NCBI GenBank assembly: GCA_905205995.1
Contig: CAJLFU010000044.1
Span: 1 to 14,967, forward strand
Source: an uncultured Haemophilus sp.
GTDB lineage: Bacteria > Pseudomonadota > Gammaproteobacteria > Enterobacterales > Pasteurellaceae
DNA: 14,967 bases
Direction: 5' to 3'
Part shown: positions 1 through 6,307 of the stretch, piece after piece
Position numbering within the stretch: position 1 is the first letter of the stretch
How the letters are laid out: every line of letters starts with the position of its first letter
Position numbers and translations under genes: made by a program
Notes under the pieces: model-generated
Told to the model about the DNA's origin: nothing
Database searches by the model: none
What the model saw: only the letters and a program-made list of their open reading frames with translations

Positions 1-1172
1 TCCGCCGTTAATTTACCGCCTGCCAGCTGCGAAATTAACGCCGATTTATTTTTCAGCGGTAAATCCGGCATTTCAAACACAAAATCAAAGCGACGCAAAA
101 AAGCCGCATCTATGCTGTGTACCGAATTGGATAACCAAATCATCGGCACGTTATTGTTTTCCAACAACTGATTTGTCCACGCTTTATTTTTTTGCGCAAC
201 AGAACGCTCCATAAACGAGCCGTTAAACACATCTTCAATTTCATCAAAAATTAAAAGAGCCTGCTTCCCGTTCAATAGCGTTTGAGCAAGACGACTGTAG
301 TTCAGGCGTTGCTCTGCCTTCACAACATCACCGTCAGAATCCATGTAAGTAATGTTATACGCCGAAATCCCTAATGCCTGAGCAAGCAACCCGGCAAATT
401 CAGTTTTACCGGTGCCTGGCACGCCATAAATTAAAAGATTCACACCTTTCTGATGATGTTTTAGAGCCTGTTGCAAATAAGTCAACATCATATCTTTCAT
501 GCTAGCAATATGTACAAAATCATCCAGTTGCAAACTTGGCACTTGAGGTATTTCTGTACAAGATTTCAAAAGCGCATATTCATTTAGAGGCTGTGTTACA
601 AATTCATCAAAATCTAAGGTTTCGCCCCACGCTAAATAATCTTGCACACCATCTAGGCGATAATTCCGATCAATTAGTCCATAAGCATCAAGTTTACTGC
701 CTTTCTTTAAGGCGGACAGAATCTCATTTTTCGGCTGTTTCAGTAAATCCGCCATGATCGCAGCCGTTCTTTGCAAATCCGATTTCGGCAAGCACTCAAA
801 CAAATCTTGCATAGGTCCTTCACTACGTAAGTGCATGGCAAAGCGGAGAAGCTCCTGTTCAATCGGATTCAGCTGCAAAAATTCTGCCAAACTTGCCAAA
901 TTTTCATAAGCTTGTTTCCATAAATCCGATAAAAGTGCGGTGGATTTTTGGAGTGTTTTATAACGCGCTTTTAAAAGCTGACGAGCAACTGCGCGTAAAT
1001 TTTTATCATTCTCTAATTCTTCAGGCAGTCCAAACGCACTAGCAATTTCATCGCTTCGCCAGCTGCTCTCCCGAAATACTTCGGAAAAACCTTTATGCTC
1101 AAATAAAATTTTGAGCATCATATTTTCAGTATAAGAAGACACTGTAGGCGGGTTTAATTTATATTCAGACAT
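1..1172 (-). CDS. AAA+ family ATPase, 3' end beyond the window
   Basis: Translating the minus strand from the ATG at 1172 gives an open frame of 390 codons that is still open at base 1, so the C-terminus is missing. Residues 1-240 are a mostly helical region that I do not recognise. An AAA+ core follows: Walker A GVPGTGKT at about 250-257, Walker B LLIFDEIED at about 306-314, a sensor-1-like stretch MIWLSNS near 343, and FLRRFDF near 360 where the arginine finger usually lies. This predicts an ATP-driven remodeller; the substrate is unknown. The ribosome-binding site AAGGAG sits 8 bases before the ATG, inside a hairpin. The gene has its own dyad-controlled promoter just downstream of the nuclease gene. 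A perfect uptake signal lies inside it at 933-941. The AAA+ assignment is firm; a role in the neighbouring system is inferred from shared control. Confidence 0.9.
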   Translation of the reverse strand, partial: MSEYKLNPPTVSSYTENMMLKILFEHKGFSEVFRESSWRSDEIASAFGLPEELENDKNLRAVARQLLKARYKTLQKSTALLSDLWKQAYENLASLAEFLQLNPIEQELLRFAMHLRSEGPMQDLFECLPKSDLQRTAAIMADLLKQPKNEILSALKKGSKLDAYGLIDRNYRLDGVQDYLAWGETLDFDEFVTQPLNEYALLKSCTEIPQVPSLQLDDFVHIASMKDMMLTYLQQALKHHQKGVNLLIYGVPGTGKTEFAGLLAQALGISAYNITYMDSDGDVVKAEQRLNYSRLAQTLLNGKQALLIFDEIEDVFNGSFMERSVAQKNKAWTNQLLENNNVPMIWLSNSVHSIDAAFLRRFDFVFEMPDLPLKNKSALISQLAGGKLTA

Positions 1173-1174
1173 AA

Positions 1175-1209
1175 AAAATACTCCTTACTGGGTTGGTAAG
1201 GAGTATTTT
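1175..1209 (-). terminator. 14-bp hairpin enclosing the AAA ribosome-binding site
   Basis: Bases 1175-1188 and 1196-1209 are perfect inverted complements around a 7-base loop. In a minus-strand transcript the second arm contains GUAAGGAG, the AAA gene's Shine-Dalgarno, and ends in a run of U just before the AUG. The hairpin could therefore stop transcription coming from the nuclease gene, or hide the ribosome-binding site, or both. The stem is A/U-rich, so its strength as a terminator is uncertain. Confidence 0.7.
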
Positions 1210-1236
1210 AGTGAGTGGTGCGACAAAAGGTGTCGC
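1205..1236 (-). promoter_or_regulatory. Shared dyad operator and -10 box for the AAA gene (site 1)
   Basis: A perfect 6-bp dyad, GCGACA-N5-TGTCGC, occupies 1220-1236 and overlaps the nuclease stop codon by one base. On the minus strand it is followed by 9 bases and then TAAAAT (1210-1205). Dyad, 9-base gap and -10 box match sites 2 and 3. The predicted start of transcription is near 1198, giving a leader of about 25 bases. No good -35 hexamer is present at normal spacing. Confidence 0.75.
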
Positions 1237-2495
1237 TATGAATTTTCCATTTTTAGCTCTTTTATTTTATCTAAGTTATTTGAGATGATCTCCAGTAATG
1301 GTTTCCATAACTCGAAAATATAATTCGCTAGCTCGCCACTAGGAATCTTACTAAGAACTGCCGCATCCCATACTTCATATTCATCTTCTAGCCATTTCCA
1401 TAATGGCATATTATCATCCTTGTCTGAGTCACAGTTATTCTCTTTAATAAATTCTGAAAAAACATTAAGTATATTATTAAATAAATTATCATGATTAGCA
1501 TAAATACCATAGTAAGCGTCACCAAGACCACTTTTATAAAAGTAAATGCAAACACCAAAATCATCATTACCTATATATAATCCATATCCCTTTTTATTAA
1601 AGCTCCCATCCTCTCCACATTCAAAATTAATATTTATTAATTTGGCATACTGATTAAACCTAATTTTCAACTGTTCAACTAACATAGTCATAAGTTTTTC
1701 ATATAGTGTTTCCTTTGTCTCAAGCACAGTTAATGCTGAAAACAATGCCTTATCATTATTAATTAGACATTCAATCAATTCATTTGAATTCTGAGTATTT
1801 CCCATAATATCCTCACTTAAAAATTTTTTAAAATCATTACAAAATTGTTTTACAGCTGGTGCAATAATTATGGTATTGTCAAGCCACTGTATAATCATAC
1901 TTGCAGATAATACCATTGCTTTCTTCTTAGTCATTAATTTAGTCCACTCCTCTTCAGAAATAGATATTTCTGGTGGATTATTATTAAATATAGGAAGATA
2001 AATAAGAAAATAAGACTCTGAAACATAATTCTTGAGATCTATAGCATAATCATTCATCTGATCTTCTCGATCAACTGCTCCTTGTAATTTGTTTTCAATA
2101 GAAATCACCCAGGCTATTTTATTGTCTAATAAACCTTCAATAAAAATATCATGACGACGATTTTCTTGAGTTGTTTCTTGAATTGTTTCTTGAGTTGTTT
2201 CTTTAGTTATTTTTTCGCGATAAATATTGACTTTTTGGTAAGCCAGAAACTGGTGCTTACCAATAAATTTTAAAAAACTATTTAGAAATAAATCACCTTG
2301 CCCATGTGTTTCCGTTGGATCTAATAAAAATGCAAGAATCTTAGACAACCCCATTTCATCCGTTCGTAAAAATTGAAACGGGTTAAAACGATTAGAATCA
2401 TACAACTCATTTTTTTCTCGTTGTAATCTAAAATTTTCTATCACTTGATTGATAGAAATTAGAGAATCAACTATCTGATTAATATTATTTGCCAT
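1236..2495 (-). CDS. PD-(D/E)XK nuclease superfamily protein
   Basis: A 419-residue protein of the PDDEXK_4 type. The N-terminal motif DEMGLSKILAFLLDP followed by HGQGDLFL (about 46-71) is typical of that family. The nuclease core shows D116 in RRHDIF and E134-x-K136 in ISIENK, followed by a Q/D-rich helix, so the catalytic set looks intact. A tetrapeptide repeat, ETTQ-ETIQ-ETTQ, occupies about 99-110. AAGGAG 6 bases before the ATG and an 18-base gap make it the last gene of the FtsK gamma-sirtuin-PP2C unit. It is visibly more AT-rich than its neighbours and lacks an uptake signal, which suggests a later arrival. It could cut DNA as an effector; the target is unknown, and the active state is inferred from motifs only. 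Confidence 0.82.
   Translation of the reverse strand: MANNINQIVDSLISINQVIENFRLQREKNELYDSNRFNPFQFLRTDEMGLSKILAFLLDPTETHGQGDLFLNSFLKFIGKHQFLAYQKVNIYREKITKETTQETIQETTQENRRHDIFIEGLLDNKIAWVISIENKLQGAVDREDQMNDYAIDLKNYVSESYFLIYLPIFNNNPPEISISEEEWTKLMTKKKAMVLSASMIIQWLDNTIIIAPAVKQFCNDFKKFLSEDIMGNTQNSNELIECLINNDKALFSALTVLETKETLYEKLMTMLVEQLKIRFNQYAKLININFECGEDGSFNKKGYGLYIGNDDFGVCIYFYKSGLGDAYYGIYANHDNLFNNILNVFSEFIKENNCDSDKDDNMPLWKWLEDEYEVWDAAVLSKIPSGELANYIFELWKPLLEIISNNLDKIKELKMENS
2165..2212. repeat. 12-base in-frame tandem repeat, three full copies and one degenerate
   Basis: On the plus strand the unit cttgagttgttt occurs at 2165-2176 and 2189-2200, with a one-base variant at 2177-2188 and a decayed copy at 2201-2212. 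It encodes the ETTQ tetrapeptide series in the nuclease. The unit is a multiple of three, so a change in copy number would alter length without shifting the frame. Confidence 0.85.
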
Positions 2496-2513
2496 ATAGG
2501 CTCCTTAGGTTAA

Positions 2514-3266
2514 TTAAAACGCACACATTATAACTGATAAATCATCATAAGCTATTTGTTTCGCAACTAATTTACGACACACCGTCAATCTAGATTTATC
2601 ATTATCATATTGTTTCCAAATCTTTTCTCTCATTTCTTCTGAAAGTCCATCTGTTAATCCATCAGAGCAAAGTAATAAACTTTCCCCTTGTTGAATTTCA
2701 ATTTCTTGATAAAAAATTTTATCTTGAAATTCGGAATAATCCGCGACTAAACAAGAAGAAACACCGCCATAAATCGTGGCAAAGTCTTCTTCTTTTTTAT
2801 CGGGAAAATCAGCTAACAATTCAGACAGAATAGAATGCTCTTGGGTAATCTGTTGCCATTTACCTTGCGCATCAATTAAATAAGCACGACTGTCGCCCAC
2901 GCTGAGAATTTTCGCTTTACGGGTTATTTGATCAATTTCGGCAGCCACAAAAGTGGTTGCTGAGCCAAAATAATCCTCAGCTAATTCTGCTGATAAACTG
3001 GATTGTAAATCGTAGATCGTTTGGCCACTTATGCTTTCCATTTGGCTTAACAATTGCAAAGCCAACTTGCTCGCTTTTTCAGGTCGATTACTATTGGAAA
3101 TACCATCTGCCACGCCCACAATAAAGTGCGGTCGGTTTTCAAGGCGTTTTTCAGCTGTTTTGAGTTTATATTGAAACACCGCCTCGCCATTAAAAAGAGC
3201 ATCTTGGTTGTGTCGCTTGTTGCTGCCAATTTGTTGGCAGAAGGTAATTTCGCAAAAATTTTCCAT
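2514..3266 (-). CDS. PP2C-family (PPM) serine/threonine protein phosphatase
   Basis: A 250-residue single-domain protein with all the metal-binding landmarks of PP2C phosphatases: RHNQD at 18-22, VADG at 52-55, a GSATT stretch near 101-105, VGDSRAY at 123-129, CSDGLTDGL at 200-208 and the terminal DDLSVI at 241-246. It should remove phosphate from Ser/Thr residues in the cytosol using Mn or Mg. The ATG overlaps the stop of the zinc-type sirtuin by one base (TAATG), implying translational coupling. No matching kinase is present in the window. A perfect uptake signal lies within it at 3124-3132. There is no membrane segment or regulatory extension. The family is certain; the substrate is unknown. 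Confidence 0.93.
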   Translation of the reverse strand: MENFCEITFCQQIGSNKRHNQDALFNGEAVFQYKLKTAEKRLENRPHFIVGVADGISNSNRPEKASKLALQLLSQMESISGQTIYDLQSSLSAELAEDYFGSATTFVAAEIDQITRKAKILSVGDSRAYLIDAQGKWQQITQEHSILSELLADFPDKKEEDFATIYGGVSSCLVADYSEFQDKIFYQEIEIQQGESLLLCSDGLTDGLSEEMREKIWKQYDNDKSRLTVCRKLVAKQIAYDDLSVIMCAF

Positions 3267-4111
3267 TATTCAACCGCTTGTTGAGAAGGATTTAGAAGGC
3301 TATCAATCGCTTTTAGCGCATCTAACGCCTTCATTTCTAAACTTAAAAAGTGCATTTTCGGCACGCCTGTATCTTGTGGGTTAATACGGATAAATCCCCC
3401 CTTTTTTGCTTTCGCCGTACGCTCAGAAAATCGACGCACAGTTGGAATGGCTTTCCCTGCCCCCAGTTCGATGACAACGAGATTTTGCACTTCTTTTAAC
3501 CATAAATCGAGCTTATTTCGTTTTAAATTTTGATAATTACTGCTGTAAAAATAATCGTCAAACATAAGCACATTTTGTCTTGCTAAACGCTGACAATAAG
3601 GGCAACGAGGTGGCTCACTCAATAAGCGCAAGTTTTCATTATCCACCACAGGTTGAAATTCTTTTGCTGACCAACTTAAATCGCGGCAATTATGCGCACA
3701 CTGCAAACGCTCTAGTGTGCCATGTACTTCATAAATGCGCCCTTCTTCAAACCCCGCTTTCTGAAAATGCCCATCCACATTGCTGGTAAAAACAAAATAA
3801 CCATGCGGTTTGCTTTCTGTCCAACGTTTTAAAATTTGGTAACCTTCATGCGGACTTGTTGCACGATATTGCGACAAACGATGCCCATAAAACCAATAAG
3901 CTAACTCTTGATGGGTTTCATAAGCCAATGGCGTCGCAATATCTTCAAAATTGATATTGCGGCCTTTAAACATTGGGTAAGCATTCCAAAACCCGCCGAC
4001 ACTTCTAAAATCCGGCAAACCTGAATCTACGCTCATTCCTGCACCAGCAGTAATTAAAATGCCATCAGCCTTATGGATAAGTTCCACTGCATAATTTAAG
4101 TCATTTTTCAT
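3266..4111 (-). CDS. Sir2-family NAD-dependent protein deacylase with zinc ribbon
   Basis: A 281-residue sirtuin. The NAD-binding GAGMSVDSGLPDFR lies at 23-36, the TSNVDGHF motif at 109-116 and the catalytic histidine of VHG at 130. The zinc ribbon is present as C138, C142, C170 and C173. The usual late GTS motif is replaced by ELGAGKAIPTVR at 215-226. As I recall, that form marks a bacterial sirtuin branch different from CobB. Such enzymes consume NAD to remove acyl groups; some sirtuins instead handle ADP-ribose. The start overlaps the end of the FtsK gamma gene by 4 bases (ATGA) and the end overlaps PP2C by one base, so all three are co-translated. The substrate is unknown. Confidence 0.9.
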   Translation of the reverse strand: MKNDLNYAVELIHKADGILITAGAGMSVDSGLPDFRSVGGFWNAYPMFKGRNINFEDIATPLAYETHQELAYWFYGHRLSQYRATSPHEGYQILKRWTESKPHGYFVFTSNVDGHFQKAGFEEGRIYEVHGTLERLQCAHNCRDLSWSAKEFQPVVDNENLRLLSEPPRCPYCQRLARQNVLMFDDYFYSSNYQNLKRNKLDLWLKEVQNLVVIELGAGKAIPTVRRFSERTAKAKKGGFIRINPQDTGVPKMHFLSLEMKALDALKAIDSLLNPSQQAVE

Positions 4112-4308
4112 AATACTTTTCTCTGTCCATTTTTAATTGGTGAAATAATTCCAGCTTCTTCTAGTTGTTCTACAATTCTCGCAGCTCGATTAAAGCCTAA
4201 ACTAAATTTGCGTTGAATCATCGAGCAAGAGGCAAATTTTTGTTGTTGCACAAATTTTTTTACATCCTCAAAAAGCGGATCGCGCTTATAAGTGACTTTC
4301 ATTGCCAT
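4108..4308 (-). CDS. Stand-alone FtsK gamma (KOPS-reading) winged-helix protein
   Basis: A 66-residue protein that matches almost end to end the C-terminal gamma domain of the DNA translocase FtsK: DPLFEDVKKFV at 10-20, QRKFSLGFNRAARIVEQLE at 32-50 and GQRKVL at the end. The three residues known to contact KOPS bases in FtsK (Asn, Arg at +4, Glu at +7 in NRAARIIE) are kept as N40, R44 and E47. No translocase motor is attached. AGGAG lies about 9 bases before the ATG. It is the first gene of the unit behind operator site 2 and overlaps the sirtuin by 4 bases. It might target the system to KOPS-like sites, compete with FtsK, or act as a local repressor. These roles are inferred; the domain assignment is strong. 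Confidence 0.88.
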   Translation of the reverse strand: MAMKVTYKRDPLFEDVKKFVQQQKFASCSMIQRKFSLGFNRAARIVEQLEEAGIISPIKNGQRKVL

Positions 4309-4393
4309 AAATTTTCTCCTGTGTTGTTTTTATAACTCTCTAGCAAAAGGCTTAAGAGTGCTATAAGAAGTAAAACCTTTCTTTTATGGAAAA

Positions 4394-4426
4394 ATTATAT
4401 GAAGGGAAGCGACAGTTCATGTCGTT
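4394..4426 (-). promoter_or_regulatory. Shared dyad operator and -10 box for the FtsK gamma unit (site 2)
   Basis: GCGACA-gttca-TGTCGT occupies 4409-4425. On the minus strand 9 bases follow, then a perfect TATAAT at 4399-4394. The predicted start is near 4387, leaving a leader of about 78 bases. Over 22 bases starting two before the dyad (aagcgaca... to ...gtcgttag) it differs from site 3 at only two positions, both in the spacer. Confidence 0.78.
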
Positions 4427-4483
4427 AGTGAATATTACAAGCGGTTATTTTTAGGAGGTTTTTTACAAATAATAGCTTCCATA

Positions 4484-4513
4484 TTGCAATATGCATATTT
4501 ATCTGTTTATATA
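4484..4513 (+). promoter_or_regulatory. Candidate rhuM promoter with overlapping palindromes
   Basis: TTGCAA at 4484-4489 and TTATAT at 4507-4512 are 17 bases apart, a weak sigma-70 fit. Two 12-bp perfect palindromes, atattgcaatat (4481-4492) and aatatgcatatt (4488-4499), overlap the -35 side. They could be an operator for the downstream RhuM-Fic gene, although AT-rich DNA yields such palindromes by chance. Confidence 0.35.
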
Positions 4514-4540
4514 TACATATAACTTATTAAGGAAAAGAAT

Positions 4541-5542
4541 ATGAATAACCAAAATCCGATTGAAATTTACCAAGCTCAAGATGGCACAACGCAAGTGGAA
4601 GTAAGATTTGAAAATGACACCGTTTGGCTTTCCCAGGCGCAGATGGCAATGTTATTTGGTAAAGATATTCGCACCATCAATGAGCACATTACCAATATAT
4701 TTGATGACGAAGAACTTGAGAAAGAATCAACTATCCGGAAATTCCGGATAGTTCGCCAAGAAGGTAAACGCCAAGTCAATCGTGAAATTGAGCATTATGA
4801 TTTAGATATGATTATCTCTGTTGGTTATAGAGTAAAATCTAAACAAGGCATTAGTTTCCGCCGTTGGGCAACTGCACGTTTAAAAGAATATCTGACTCAA
4901 GGCTATACCATTAACCAAAAACGTTTACAGCAAAATGCTCACGAATTAGAACAAGCACTTGCGCTTATTCAAAAAACGGCAAATTCATCGGAATTAACGC
5001 TAGAAAGCGGTCGTGGATTAGTGGATATTGTCAGCCGTTATACACATACCTTTTTATGGCTACAACAATATGATGAAGGTTTACTTACCGAACCACAAAC
5101 ACAGCAAGGCGGTACATTGCCAACTTATGCCGAAGCCTGTTCTGCACTAGTAGAGTTAAAATCACAGCTGATGGCAAAAGGTGAAGCAAGTGATCTGTTT
5201 GGACGTGAACGAGATAATGGCTTATCTGCGATTCTAGGTAATTTAGATCAAAGTGTATTTGGTGAACCCGCTTATCCAAGCATTGAAGCGAAAGCAGCGC
5301 ATTTACTTTATTTTGTCGTCAAGAATCATCCTTTTTCAGATGGTAATAAACGTAGTGGCGCATTTTTATTTGTAGATTTCTTACATAGAAATGGGCGTTT
5401 GTTGGATCATAATGGATACCCAGTTATCAATGATACTGGGCTTGCAGCACTCACTTTATTAGTGGCAGAATCTGATCCGAAACAAAAAGAAACGCTTATT
5501 AGGCTTATTATGCACATGCTTAAATATAAGCAAGATAAGTAA
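4541..5542 (+). CDS. RhuM-family protein with C-terminal Fic/Doc domain
   Basis: A 333-residue protein. Residues 1-115 are a RhuM (virulence_RhuM) region with the characteristic YDLDMIISVGYRVKS and RRWATARLKEY segments. The C-terminal third is a Fic/Doc fold with HPFSDGNKRSG at 263-273, matching the catalytic HxFxDGNKR motif in which the histidine drives nucleotide or phosphate transfer to a target protein. The second arginine of classical Fic AMPylases is absent, closer to Doc. No antitoxin gene is adjacent, and I could not identify a clear inhibitory SxxxEG motif. An AAGGA lies about 10 bases upstream of the ATG. It is the only plus-strand gene in the island and splits the sirtuin units. 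It carries a perfect 25-base palindrome inside its RhuM part. Confidence 0.88.
   Translation: MNNQNPIEIYQAQDGTTQVEVRFENDTVWLSQAQMAMLFGKDIRTINEHITNIFDDEELEKESTIRKFRIVRQEGKRQVNREIEHYDLDMIISVGYRVKSKQGISFRRWATARLKEYLTQGYTINQKRLQQNAHELEQALALIQKTANSSELTLESGRGLVDIVSRYTHTFLWLQQYDEGLLTEPQTQQGGTLPTYAEACSALVELKSQLMAKGEASDLFGRERDNGLSAILGNLDQSVFGEPAYPSIEAKAAHLLYFVVKNHPFSDGNKRSGAFLFVDFLHRNGRLLDHNGYPVINDTGLAALTLLVAESDPKQKETLIRLIMHMLKYKQDK
4729..4753. repeat. Perfect palindrome inside the RhuM coding region
   Basis: Two 12-base arms, aactatccggaa and its exact complement, flank a single A. In frame they encode TIRKFRIV, so both arms are translated. This is far longer than chance palindromes in this composition. 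It may be an operator for the product, a recombination site, or a small palindromic insertion kept in frame. Confidence 0.85.
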
Positions 5543-5546
5543 TGAT

Positions 5547-5570
5547 AAATAGCGACTGAAGTCGCTATTT
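5547..5570. terminator. Bidirectional terminator between rhuM-fic and sirtuin 2
   Basis: An 11-bp perfect stem, aaatagcgact with its complement, encloses a 2-base centre. It lies 4 bases after the RhuM-Fic stop and 24 bases past the sirtuin 2 stop on the other strand. The flanking T-runs are short, so efficiency is uncertain. Confidence 0.7.
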
Positions 5571-5577
5571 GTTTAAA

Positions 5578-5586
5578 AAGTGCGGT
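5578..5586 (+). repeat. DNA uptake signal sequence core
   Basis: Perfect AAGTGCGGT in the gap between the convergent RhuM-Fic and sirtuin 2 genes, just after their shared terminator. Confidence 0.9.
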
Positions 5587-5593
5587 TGTTTTT

Positions 5594-6304
5594 CTATGAT
5601 TTTTTAATTTTCTCCAATAACTCAGCGACCACTTTCGGAACGCCCTCACCCGCTTTTTCTTTTATTGCAATCACTTTCTTACGAACAAATCCTGTATTGG
5701 GATTTGGATCGATCAAATAGATAAGCGAACCGGATGGAGCGAGATTTACCAATCCATTAGCTGGATAAACTTGTAGTGAAGTACCAATAACAATCACAAT
5801 ATCTGCCTTTTTCACTAATTTTTCTGCTTTAGGAAACATTGGTACATTTTCCCCAAAAAAGACTATATGTGGACGCATTGGATGACCGTGATTATCCTTA
5901 TCCTCTAATCGTTGATCACCCAAACATGGAACAATGTAATCGGTATTAAAACTGCTGCGAGCTTTATTCAATTCACCATGTAAATGGAGTACGTTAGTAC
6001 TTCCCGCTCGCTCATGTAAATCATCCACATTTTGAGTGATTATATGAACTTCATAAAACTCTTCCAATTCAACCAACGCCAAGTGTGCGGCATTAGGCTC
6101 TGCAGCTTGAGCATTACGACGTCGCTCATTATAAAACGCCAATACTTTTGCACGGTTTTTCTTTAAGGCTTCAGGCGTACAAACTTCTTCCACTTTATGC
6201 CCAGCCCACAATCCATCTTCCGCTCTAAAAGTAGGAATACCACTTTCAGCACTAATTCCTGCCCCAGTTAATACCACGCAAATGGGTTTCTTTTCCAAAG
6301 TCAT
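5594..6304 (-). CDS. SIRT5-like sirtuin lacking the zinc-ribbon cysteines
   Basis: A 236-residue NAD-dependent deacylase. GAGISAESGIPTFR spans 14-27, QNVDDLHERAG 91-101, and the catalytic histidine of HLHG is H109; GTSLQVYPANGL spans 174-185. Residues Y58 and R61 form the YxxR pair that binds succinyl, malonyl or glutaryl groups in class III sirtuins (SIRT5, CobB), so acidic acyl-lysines are the likely substrates. Only two cysteines exist (C42, C127), so the four-cysteine zinc site is missing. I recall a similar zinc-less short form from Bacteroidetes. The gene starts 3 bases after the nucleotidase stop with AGGAG about 9 bases upstream. It is the second sirtuin in the island and shares no obvious recent duplication with the first. 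Confidence 0.92.
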   Translation of the reverse strand: MTLEKKPICVVLTGAGISAESGIPTFRAEDGLWAGHKVEEVCTPEALKKNRAKVLAFYNERRRNAQAAEPNAAHLALVELEEFYEVHIITQNVDDLHERAGSTNVLHLHGELNKARSSFNTDYIVPCLGDQRLEDKDNHGHPMRPHIVFFGENVPMFPKAEKLVKKADIVIVIGTSLQVYPANGLVNLAPSGSLIYLIDPNPNTGFVRKKVIAIKEKAGEGVPKVVAELLEKIKKS

Positions 6305-6307
6305 TTT

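Noticed and set aside
536..757. Plus-strand open frame of 73 codons
   Set aside because: It lies antisense within the AAA ATPase coding frame, has no ribosome-binding site and no family features.
4401..4408. KOPS-like GAAGGGAA next to operator site 2
   Set aside because: It does not match GGGNAGGG and is absent at sites 1 and 3.
4309..4540. Possible structured RNA or riboswitch in the FtsK gamma leader
   Set aside because: Only an imperfect pairing of TTATA and CTCT blocks with AGAG and TATAA is visible; nothing matches a known riboswitch core.
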